Shown piece after piece: positions 1 to 5,083 of a stretch of 5,320 bases of DNA; the stretch's first letter is position 1, and each line of letters starts with the position of its first letter. The stretch is from Phycisphaerales bacterium (GTDB lineage: Bacteria > Planctomycetota > Phycisphaerae > Phycisphaerales > SM1A02). Location: contig SLDM01000020.1 in the NCBI GenBank assembly GCA_007125255.1, forward strand, positions 1 through 5,320, in the 5' to 3' direction. Both the position numbers and the translations under genes were made by a program. A model generated the notes under the pieces. That model worked only from the letters and a program-made list of their open reading frames with translations. It was not told where the DNA came from and ran no database searches.

Positions 1-696
1 TCACCCGGTTGACCGGACGTCGCCAGGACACTCACCCCAGTTCTGGAGCAGGATGAGGATGTCTTCGGTGTTGACGAAACCGTCGCCGTCCAGATCGGCG
101 GGGCAGTCACCAGAACAGGGGCCCCACGAGTCGGCGAGTTCGAGCAGGTCCATCGGACCGACCGTGCCATCACCGGTCAGGTCGCCATCGCATTGACTGG
201 GATCGTCCGGATCAAGAGGCTTACCGCCGCAGACTTCACACTGATTGTTCGCAGCGCCCGCGCAAAGCATGTCCCACGCGACCTCGCAGCAGAACGGATC
301 CGAAGCGCAGATCAGCGCTTCGCAGTCCGGATGTTCACAGCCCGGCTTATCTTTGGGTTCACAGCAGCTATCAGGGCCGGGGCCACAGCCCCCGCTGAGA
401 TCGCCACAGTACGCACACTGATCGAGCGCGGCACACCCACAGATTCTGTCCCACTCGACATCGCAGCAGAACGGATCGAAAGCGCAGATCTGCATTTCAC
501 AATCTGCATCGTCGCAACCCGGCGAGCCGTTGGCCCAACAGCATTGGCCCGCCTGGGCGTGCACCGGGGCGGCCGCCGTGACGAGAAACATGACCACCGC
601 CACGGCACCGCTCATCTTGACGCAGCGGCCGGGAAGAGTCGAAGTTTCTCCAGTCGAACTTCCCGCCGCGGGACTGATGGCATTGTCGCTTCGCAT
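1..696 (-). CDS. Secreted Cys-rich protein with C-terminal dockerin-type repeats
   Basis: Predicted exported protein of 231 residues; exact function unknown. Residues 28-47 form a signal peptide (hydrophobic VAVVMFLVTAAA core, cleavage likely after VHA), behind a long N-terminal region. Two Cys-rich modules follow (about 52-98 and 111-157), each with the pattern CC...GC..xDC...ICA.DPFCC.V.WD..C...A...C..CG. Residues 169-225 form a dockerin type I-like pair: calcium loop 1 uses D172, T174, D176 and D183, loop 2 uses D201, D203, D205 and D212. A Cys pair (GPCSGDC) lies between the loops. Dockerin pairs are known calcium-binding or protein-docking elements; in Phycisphaerae they end many secreted proteins, where their partner is usually unknown. 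The ATG at 696 is chosen because GGAGGG lies 7 nt upstream. An in-frame ATG at 744 gives 247 residues, and one at 615 begins at the signal peptide but has no Shine-Dalgarno. The stop codon is at 1-3. The modules are probably disulfide-bonded outside the cytoplasm (inference). Confidence 0.85.
   Translation of the reverse strand: MRSDNAISPAAGSSTGETSTLPGRCVKMSGAVAVVMFLVTAAAPVHAQAGQCCWANGSPGCDDADCEMQICAFDPFCCDVEWDRICGCAALDQCAYCGDLSGGCGPGPDSCCEPKDKPGCEHPDCEALICASDPFCCEVAWDMLCAGAANNQCEVCGGKPLDPDDPSQCDGDLTGDGTVGPMDLLELADSWGPCSGDCPADLDGDGFVNTEDILILLQNWGECPGDVRSTG
226..543 (-). repeat. Two tandem Cys-rich modules, 177-nt period
   Basis: The dockerin protein contains two copies of a roughly 47-residue Cys-rich module (403-543 and 226-366) whose equivalent positions are 59 codons apart. 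Identity persists at DNA level: the same 17-mer TCGCAGCAGAACGGATC occurs on the plus strand at 284-300 and 461-477. Conserved core residues are the double Cys, the DPFCC segment and the WD dipeptide. The linkers differ (GDLSGGCGPGPDS after module 1, GKPLDPDDPSQ after module 2). This points to an internal duplication. I recall similar DPFCC...WD modules in other planctomycete and myxobacterial secreted proteins but know no assigned function. Confidence 0.85.
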
Positions 697-703
697 TTCC
701 AGA

Positions 704-709
704 CCCTCC
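704..709 (-). promoter_or_regulatory. Shine-Dalgarno GGAGGG deciding the start at 696
   Basis: On the minus strand GGAGGG is followed by 7 nt and then the ATG at 696. Neither the upstream ATG (744) nor the downstream one (615) has a comparable purine motif, so this site favours the 231-residue form of the dockerin protein. Confidence 0.65.
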
Positions 710-796
710 AAAGTGATTCCATCCCCGTAGCGAACGAGATTCATCGCATTGTGATGGGGTACGTTCTCTCCGGCCCGACCAGACGATTCGTGAAAC

Positions 797-821
797 CATT
801 CAATTGCCGGCTCATTGAATG
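797..821. repeat. Perfect 8-bp inverted repeat, operator-like
   Basis: CATTCAAT (797-804) and ATTGAATG (814-821) are exact reverse complements separated by 9 nt. A second complementary pair, CAGACG (780-785) and CGTCTG (824-829), flanks it asymmetrically. The element is AT-rich within a GC-rich region and lies about 100 bp upstream of the dockerin gene start, which suits a dimeric regulator site; a small RNA hairpin is also possible. Function is inferred only from symmetry and position. Confidence 0.4.
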
Positions 822-1197
822 AACGTCTGATCGCCCGCTCGTCGGAGCGAGATTCCGGCGAGGTCCGAACTCCGGATCACCGGGATCGCTGGTTTCCCCA
901 CCAACGCGATACTGCCTCCAACCTACCTGCCGAGGCCTTTCCTGCCAACGGAAATCTCAGAGCGATCATGGAATAGAAGAAGGGGCCGATCCGGGACCGC
1001 CGACGGCCAGATCGCGACAAGACTCTCCTGGCAAGAGAGTTACGGACTGATCGGATCCGGCAGGCACGCCCGCAGTCACCCTCGGAACGATCGGCAACCC
1101 AGCGGGAGCTGACCGGGCGGTGTGGCTCGACGATGTTCGTGCGGCGAGGCGAACGGCCTCATCGAAGGAGCGGACCGAATGATCCGCGGGGCGGGGG

Positions 1198-2760
1198 CTA
1201 CCGGCCGCCCAGGGCGCTGCGCGCGAGATGGTCGGCGAGCAGGGCCCCGTCCTGGCCGTTGTAGATCACCACGATCCCGTCTCCGCGCCGCGGATACCAC
1301 CGCGCGAGACACCCTGCACCGGCGCGGTGTTCGGCGATCTCGAACATCGGGCCGTTGTCGGTGGCGCGGGCGCGCACGCCAAGGTCGCGCGGATGCCAAT
1401 CGCTGAACAATCCGAGACGGAGCAGTTCGGTCACGCTGGCCCGGTTCAGGAGTTGCGGCGGGTGCGCCGCCTCCGGGGGAAGCCCTCCCCCATCTCCTTC
1501 CGGCCGAACTCGAGACGCCGGGTCGTTCCGGCGTGATCGCCGCGTGCGGTCCGAGGTGAGCGTGAGCTGCTCGATCAGCCGCGCCAGATCATGTCCGCTG
1601 AGTTGCAGGGTGTCCTCGGTGAGCGGGTACTGCTGCCGGGAGGGGGCGATGGGCGTTCCGAAAACCGAGTGCCCGCCGATCGTCTCGATCTCATCCGGCG
1701 CACGGCGGGCAAACTCTTCCGCGGCGATCCCAAGCGGATCGAGGATCAGCTTGGTGCAGATCTCCGCAAACGGGCGCTGGTAATCCATTTCGAGTGAGAG
1801 TCGCAGGAGTTGTTGCGGCTCGGCGCGATGGAGATGTGCAACCTCCTGGCGGGCCCCTCCACCGGCGAACCGCCCGCCGCGCGGCTGCAGATCGTCCGAC
1901 GCGCGGAGAAGCGACGCGAGCGATGTGCTGCCGCGCTGCTGCGCGGCGAGCACGCCGATCACCGCCAGCAGTCGCGTGGGCGACTCCATCGCGATTCTGT
2001 CGTGTACCGTCATCTCGCGCTCACCATCGCGGTGGCCGAACGCTTCCGTCCAGACGATCCGGCCGTCCCGGATCAGGACGACCGTTGCCCCGGGCACGCG
2101 GTGACGGCGCAGCAACTCGGGCATCATCTCCTCGAGTTCCGCCACGATTTCCGGCCACGGTTGCTCACGCAGCGCTTTCGTGGGCGGCATTTCGGCGTTG
2201 ATCCGCTCCTGCATCCGGCGTCTCAACTCCCGGTACCGGTCGGTCCATCGAATACTGCGCAGATCGGGGTCGAGGTCGGTGTGGGCCGCGCGGCGCCACC
2301 CCGCCTCGATGGCGGCTTCGAACGCATCGAGCGCTTTGTCGGTCTGGTGCAGGCGGGCGTGAACGCACGCGAGGTTGTAGAGCACGACCGGATGGTCCGG
2401 CTGCTGAACCTGGAGTTCACGCACGACGGCCAGCGCGTCCTTGTAGCGTGACGCGGAGTGCAGTTGCATGAACCGCTCGAGGAGCGCATCGGGCGGAGTC
2501 CGGTCGGCCGAGTCGCCGTCGGTCGTCGCGCCGTGGTCTCCGGGGTAGTAGATCGGCCAGACAAGATTCGGCCGGTCATCGATTCCCGATGCCGCGCCAT
2601 TCAGCCCCAGCGGCACCGCGATGAACAGCGCAAGAAGCGCGGTCACGAGGGATGGCCGGCGCATCCGGGTCGGGCCGAAGGGTGGTCCGCCCTTTCCACG
2701 CGGGGTGGACGCGCGGCGCGCCATCGCCTCGACCGCCGATGCGAACGGGTGCTTCTGCAT
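1198..2760 (-). CDS. Exported TPR protein with degenerate serine-hydrolase (beta-lactamase-like) domain
   Basis: Protein of 520 residues. A basic N-terminal region precedes a signal peptide or membrane anchor at about 33-58 (MRRPSLVTALLALFIAVPLG). A TPR-like helical repeat spans about 90-170, with YNLACVHARLHQTDKALDAF and the TDLDPDLRSIR ending common in planctomycete TPR proteins. Residues 205-515 resemble the class C beta-lactamase/PBP4-like serine hydrolases: VPGATVVLIRDGRIVWTEAFG, PFAEICTKLILDPLGI and the C-terminal strand GDGIVVIYN. The catalytic motifs look lost. SxxK reads S260-P-T-R263, the YxN region reads HRA (from H311), and the usual THTSG segment between them is missing, leaving the gap short. 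Only an H478-R-A-G resembles the third motif. It is therefore probably a non-catalytic envelope binding or scaffold protein (inference). The ATG at 2760 has GGAG 5 nt upstream. The frame extends to a TTG at 2910 without protein-like content, and an ATG at 2664 starts right at the signal peptide but lacks a Shine-Dalgarno. Confidence 0.78.
   Translation of the reverse strand: MQKHPFASAVEAMARRASTPRGKGGPPFGPTRMRRPSLVTALLALFIAVPLGLNGAASGIDDRPNLVWPIYYPGDHGATTDGDSADRTPPDALLERFMQLHSASRYKDALAVVRELQVQQPDHPVVLYNLACVHARLHQTDKALDAFEAAIEAGWRRAAHTDLDPDLRSIRWTDRYRELRRRMQERINAEMPPTKALREQPWPEIVAELEEMMPELLRRHRVPGATVVLIRDGRIVWTEAFGHRDGEREMTVHDRIAMESPTRLLAVIGVLAAQQRGSTSLASLLRASDDLQPRGGRFAGGGARQEVAHLHRAEPQQLLRLSLEMDYQRPFAEICTKLILDPLGIAAEEFARRAPDEIETIGGHSVFGTPIAPSRQQYPLTEDTLQLSGHDLARLIEQLTLTSDRTRRSRRNDPASRVRPEGDGGGLPPEAAHPPQLLNRASVTELLRLGLFSDWHPRDLGVRARATDNGPMFEIAEHRAGAGCLARWYPRRGDGIVVIYNGQDGALLADHLARSALGGR
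2677..2695. repeat. Near-perfect palindrome inside the 5' coding part of the TPR/hydrolase gene
   Basis: AAGGG (2678-2682) and CCCTT (2690-2694) pair, and inner bases extend the symmetry (T-G wobble at 2683/2689, then GG/CC). The palindrome is centred on T2686. In the minus-strand reading frame it encodes KGGPPF within the odd N-terminal extension before the signal peptide. It resembles short palindromic interspersed repeats that I recall reading as KGGPPF in other genomes, but that is memory, not a search. Confidence 0.35.
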
Positions 2761-2763
2761 GGG

Positions 2764-2769
2764 CTCTCC
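2764..2769 (-). promoter_or_regulatory. Shine-Dalgarno GGAGAG supporting the start at 2760
   Basis: On the minus strand GGAGAG precedes the ATG at 2760, with GGAG 5 nt from the codon. The alternative starts at 2910 (TTG) and 2664 have no such motif. The choice matters because the 32 residues it adds before the signal peptide are unusual in composition. Confidence 0.5.
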
Positions 2770-2779
2770 ATCCGGTCCG

Positions 2780-2799
2780 GGCCGATGGGCGTCTCGGCC
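2780..2799. repeat. Hairpin in the leader of the TPR/hydrolase gene
   Basis: GGCCGA (2780-2785) and TCGGCC (2794-2799) form a 6-bp stem with an 8-nt loop, 20 bp upstream of the ATG at 2760. Translated in the open minus-strand frame, the region reads SCGRDAH, a string I associate with dispersed palindromic repeats of planctomycete and verrucomicrobial genomes. Whether it is a member of such a family cannot be settled from one copy. Confidence 0.35.
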
Positions 2800-2836
2800 G
2801 CAGGACACCACTGTATCCGAACGCCAGGGTGCAGGT

Positions 2837-2881
2837 GATCCGGGAAAGGGGCAGAATCGGGCGGCGGGACTTTCACGGATC
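2837..2881. repeat. 12-bp inverted repeat (11/12) between divergent genes
   Basis: GATCCGGGAAAG (2837-2848) pairs with CTTTCACGGATC (2870-2881) at 11 of 12 positions; the one mismatch is G2843/A2875. A G-U pair and a further G-C pair can extend the outside. The loop is 21 nt. It lies about 80-120 bp upstream of the minus-strand start at 2760 and about 120 bp upstream of the plus-strand gene at 3004. It could be a leader hairpin, a bidirectional terminator-like structure or an operator; no T run follows on either strand, which argues against a standard intrinsic terminator. Confidence 0.45.
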
Positions 2882-2931
2882 GCGCGGAATCGGTGATTTT
2901 CGTCTGCCAACCGGCCGATGAAACGATGAAA

Positions 2932-2957
2932 CCGGCCTCTCGCGGGTAGCGAGCCGG
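2932..2957 (+). other. Bulged hairpin upstream of the membrane-protein gene
   Basis: CCGG (2932-2935) plus CTCGC (2939-2943) pair with GCGAG (2949-2953) plus CCGG (2954-2957), giving 9 bp with a 3-nt bulge and a GGGTA loop. It is followed by a C-rich run, not T residues, so it is not a canonical terminator. It ends 46 nt before the ATG at 3004 and would sit in the leader if transcription starts upstream. Confidence 0.35.
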
Positions 2958-2994
2958 CCGCCCTTCCCGCCCCCCTGAGTCACCGATCAGAGCC

Positions 2995-2998
2995 GGAG
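2995..2998 (+). promoter_or_regulatory. Shine-Dalgarno GGAG for the membrane-protein gene
   Basis: GGAG is separated from the ATG at 3004 by CCGCC (5 nt), a good spacing that fixes this start. Confidence 0.6.
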
Positions 2999-3003
2999 CC
3001 GCC

Positions 3004-3885
3004 ATGAACCGACCGCAAACTCGAAGCGTGAGTCTCGCGCTCGGGCGCCTGCGGATGGCGAGCAGTATCGCCTGCTGGCTTATCGGACTGGCCCTGGGCA
3101 CCCAGATCGTCATCTGGGCGCTGGCCTGCTACACCGACCTGCGCTTCGAAATCGCCGAGGAGGAGGTCGATGCGCCGCTGGTCGTCCAGGCCGAGTCGCC
3201 CCGGCACCAGAGGAATCGCGCCCTGCACGAGTCGGAACTCGGTCTGAGTCAGGAAGAGAAGGCGGGAAAGGATGAGGAAGAAGCCGTCGCCGATCTGGTC
3301 GCGTACAGCCGGACCGATCACCACTTCAGCGTCGTCTACAATCTCGCCGCTTCGGTCGGCCGGGCAACGATGCTGGCGCTGCTGCCGATCGTCATCCTCG
3401 GGCTCCTGCTCGGAGTCTCGATGCAGACCAACGGCGTCGAGCGGGCGGTGACCGCGTTTTTGCTGTTGCTGATCGTCAGCGGGTTGGTGCTGCCGCTGGG
3501 TGAAACCATCGGTCTGCCGTGGTCCGAGGGCGCCCTGGCCCAGTACACGACCATGACCGCAGCGATGGATCATCCGGATTCCGGACCCATCGCGGTTCCT
3601 GGTCTCGTTCAGTTCCTGCTGCTTCCACTCATCGCCATCGTCGGCCTGCTGGTGGTGGCGGTTCGGTTCTCCTCCGGTCTGGAGGCATCGCTGCTTCCGC
3701 GGGAATCGATGCGGCTCGATCCCCGCCTGGAACGCGAAGCGAGCAATATCTCGCCGACCAGTCTCCACGGCGGGCGCGCCGACAGCGTCCTCAGTTCCAC
3801 GCTCGGCCGGTTTGAATCGGACCAGGATCACACGCCGAGCGCCCGGGAAGTCTCACGCGGCGAAACGCCGCGACGCCTCATCTGA
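3004..3885 (+). CDS. Four-helix integral membrane protein of unknown function
   Basis: I do not recognise this 293-residue protein. Four hydrophobic segments are clear: about 20-42, 121-140, 147-166 and 199-221. Positive charges (RxLALGRLR at the N-terminus, RFSSG...PRESMR after helix 4) suggest that both termini face the cytoplasm. The loop between helices 1 and 2 (43-120) would then be outside the cytoplasm and is strongly acidic (AEEEVD, SQEEKAGKDEEEAVAD). The 70-residue C-terminal tail is polar, Ser/Arg-rich and probably disordered. No catalytic or transporter motif is visible. The start is well supported by GGAG 5 nt before the ATG. The gene ends 47 nt before manC in the same orientation; co-transcription is possible, but manC has its own promoter-like signal. 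The long open frame on the opposite strand is Gln/Asp/Arg-rich, as expected for the antisense of a Leu-rich membrane protein. Confidence 0.8.
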   Translation: MNRPQTRSVSLALGRLRMASSIACWLIGLALGTQIVIWALACYTDLRFEIAEEEVDAPLVVQAESPRHQRNRALHESELGLSQEEKAGKDEEEAVADLVAYSRTDHHFSVVYNLAASVGRATMLALLPIVILGLLLGVSMQTNGVERAVTAFLLLLIVSGLVLPLGETIGLPWSEGALAQYTTMTAAMDHPDSGPIAVPGLVQFLLLPLIAIVGLLVVAVRFSSGLEASLLPRESMRLDPRLEREASNISPTSLHGGRADSVLSSTLGRFESDQDHTPSAREVSRGETPRRLI

Positions 3886-3919
3886 TCATCCGCCGCGCGC
3901 CGCCCGATCACCAACGCTC

Positions 3920-3925
3920 TACAAT
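3920..3925 (+). promoter_or_regulatory. Candidate -10 element TACAAT for leaderless manC
   Basis: TACAAT differs from the sigma-70 -10 consensus TATAAT at one base and stands out in a GC-rich intergenic stretch. It ends 7 nt before the manC ATG, so transcription would start at or next to the A of the start codon. The region between contains no Shine-Dalgarno motif, consistent with leaderless translation. No TTGACA-like -35 is seen at the usual 16-18 nt spacing (the region is GCGCCG-like), which weakens the call. Confidence 0.45.
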
Positions 3926-3932
3926 CGGCACC

Positions 3933-5012
3933 ATGCGATACGGAATGATCATGGCCGGCGGGGCCGGCACGCGGCTCTGGCCGATGAGCCGCCGCTCGAA
4001 ACCGAAACAGCTCCTGCCCATTATTGGCGGGCGTTCCCTGCTGGAAATCTCCGCGGCCCGCCTTGAAGGCATCGTGCCACCCGACCAGCAATACATCTGT
4101 ACGGGCGAAGCGTTCCGCGCGCCGATCCGCGCGGCGCTGCCGGTCTTCTCCGATGATCGCATTCTCGGAGAACCGGTGGGGCGCGACACCGTCAACGCCG
4201 TCGGCTTGACCGCCGCGGTGCTCGCCAAGCGGGATCCCGAAGCGATCTTCGCCGTCCTCACCGCCGATCATCTGATCGAACCGCAGGATGAATTCGCGCA
4301 AAAACTCGATACCGCCTTCCAGCTCGTCGAAGCGGACCCGAACCGGTTCATCACGTTTTCGATCACCGCCACGCACCCCGCGACCGAGTACGGATACGTC
4401 GAGCGCGGCCGCGCGATCGACGGGTTCTCCCATGCGCATGAAGCGGAACGGTTCGTTGAGAAACCCGATCTCGATACGGCCCGGGCTTATCTCGCGGCGG
4501 GCACGTTCGGCTGGAACAGCGGCATGTTCGTCTACCACGCTCGTGCCGTACTTGAAACGCTCAAACGGTACCTGCCCGAATGTCACGCCGGGCTGATGAA
4601 GATCCAGGAGGCGTGGGAGACGCCGGATCAGGCCCGCGTGCTGGGCGAGATCTACCCCACCCTGCCGAAGATCAGCGTGGACTACGCGCTGATGGAACCG
4701 GCTTCGCGGGATGAAACGATTCAGGTCTGCGCGGTGGCGATGGATGTCTCGTGGAAGGATGTCGGCAGTTGGTCGAGTTACGGTGAGACGCTCACGCCGG
4801 ATGATGATGAGAACCGGACCAATGCGCAAGCGGTGCACCTCGATTCCCGCAACATCCTTGCGGTCGCGGACGACCCGGCGCACACGATCACGACCATCGG
4901 CTGTGAGAACCTGATCATCGTGCGCACCGCCGACGCGACCCTGGTCTGCCGCGCCGATCAGGCGCAGCGCGTCAAGGACCTCGCCGGCAAAGTCAATCAA
5001 TCACTCCAATAG
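3933..5012 (+). CDS. manC: Mannose-1-phosphate guanylyltransferase (GDP-mannose pyrophosphorylase)
   Basis: Cytoplasmic enzyme converting mannose 1-phosphate and GTP to GDP-mannose and pyrophosphate, the donor for mannosyl, fucosyl and related surface glycans. The nucleotidyltransferase signature is intact at residues 8-26 (AGGAGTRLWPMSRRSKPKQ, with R13 and K25 as the expected catalytic positions). Further family motifs are EPVGRDTVNAVGL (80-92), LTADHLIEP (109-117, Asp111 the likely metal ligand), TEYGYVERG (151-159), FVEKPDLD (174-181), GWNSGMFVY (193-201), ISVDYALMEPA (247-257) and VSWKDVGSW (272-280). Residues about 295-345 form the usual C-terminal beta-helix part. At 359 residues it is the short single-domain form, without the phosphomannose isomerase domain of the roughly 470-residue type II enzymes, so mannose 1-phosphate must come from other genes not seen here. 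The only sensible start is this ATG, which places the signature at the N-terminus. It has no Shine-Dalgarno but a TACAAT 7 nt upstream. Confidence 0.94.
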   Translation: MRYGMIMAGGAGTRLWPMSRRSKPKQLLPIIGGRSLLEISAARLEGIVPPDQQYICTGEAFRAPIRAALPVFSDDRILGEPVGRDTVNAVGLTAAVLAKRDPEAIFAVLTADHLIEPQDEFAQKLDTAFQLVEADPNRFITFSITATHPATEYGYVERGRAIDGFSHAHEAERFVEKPDLDTARAYLAAGTFGWNSGMFVYHARAVLETLKRYLPECHAGLMKIQEAWETPDQARVLGEIYPTLPKISVDYALMEPASRDETIQVCAVAMDVSWKDVGSWSSYGETLTPDDDENRTNAQAVHLDSRNILAVADDPAHTITTIGCENLIIVRTADATLVCRADQAQRVKDLAGKVNQSLQ

Positions 5013-5083
5013 CCCACTCCGCATCACCGCTCTTTCTCCCCCTCCACCACTTCGTCACTTCGTCACTCCGTCACTTCGATTCC
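5013..5083 (+). other. Pyrimidine-rich manC-ruvX spacer
   Basis: This 71-bp spacer is strongly pyrimidine-rich on the plus strand (for example CTCTTTCTCCCCCTCC at about 5029-5044) and has no Shine-Dalgarno for ruvX and no hairpin plus T-run terminator after manC. ruvX could be read through from manC or be expressed from a signal in this spacer. The 3' half is a tandem repeat. Confidence 0.6.
5048..5079 (+). repeat. Four tandem 8-bp repeats (CACTTCGT) before ruvX
   Basis: The units are CACTTCGT (5048-5055), CACTTCGT (5056-5063), CACTCCGT (5064-5071) and CACTTCGA (5072-5079): two exact copies and two with one change each. The array ends 4 nt before the ruvX ATG, where a ribosome-binding site would normally lie. 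Short tandem arrays of this kind can change copy number by slippage, but whether this one varies is unknown. Confidence 0.85.

Larger units (their letters stand above)
697..1197. other. 501-bp stretch without a supported gene
   Basis: No convincing coding region is seen here; open frames on both strands are short, Arg-rich and have no recognisable domain. The stretch should hold the promoter of the dockerin gene and the 3' end of the TPR/hydrolase transcript. Visible structure: a perfect 8-bp inverted repeat at 797-821, flanked by a further CAGACG/CGTCTG pair (780-785 and 824-829); a CGCTC/GAGCG hairpin at 836-849; and an ACTCTC/GAGAGT hairpin at 1022-1040. Read on the minus strand, the last is followed by CTTGT rather than a clear T run, so it is at best a weak terminator for the upstream gene, about 160 nt past its stop. 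No sigma-70 hexamer pair stands out. Confidence 0.6.

Noticed and set aside
193..822. 209-codon plus-strand frame opposite the dockerin gene
   Set aside because: It shows repeat-like content only because the opposite strand encodes duplicated modules; it has no signal peptide, motif or Shine-Dalgarno of its own.
1021..1045. ACTCTC/GAGAGT hairpin as intrinsic terminator of the TPR/hydrolase gene
   Set aside because: The stem is only 6 bp with a 7-nt loop, no clear T run follows on the minus strand, and it lies about 160 nt past the stop codon.
1810..2451. 213-codon plus-strand frame inside the TPR/hydrolase gene
   Set aside because: It overlaps the TPR and N-terminal hydrolase regions of a recognised minus-strand protein and has no recognisable domain.
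2810..2815. TACAGT on the minus strand as a -10 element for the TPR/hydrolase gene
   Set aside because: The position is plausible (about 50 nt before the ATG at 2760), but no -35-like hexamer is found at normal spacing and such a hexamer occurs often by chance.
2761..2910. Extension of the TPR/hydrolase protein to the TTG at 2910
   Set aside because: The added 50 residues have no protein-like pattern, cover the 12-bp inverted repeat and a hairpin, and would place the signal peptide more than 80 residues from the N-terminus.
2980..3831. 283-codon minus-strand frame opposite the membrane protein
   Set aside because: Its Gln/Asp/Arg-rich, low-complexity content is the usual antisense image of Leu/Val-rich helices; the plus-strand gene has a Shine-Dalgarno and clear helices.
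3883..3910. TGATC...GATCA inverted repeat between the membrane-protein gene and manC
   Set aside because: There are only 5 bp with an 18-nt loop, overlapping a stop codon; GATC is very frequent throughout this window, so chance explains it.
3828..5000. 390-codon open frame on the minus strand opposite manC
   Set aside because: It is fully antisense to a gene with intact family motifs; its product is rich in Arg, Asp and Gly with no domain, as expected from codon bias in GC-rich DNA.
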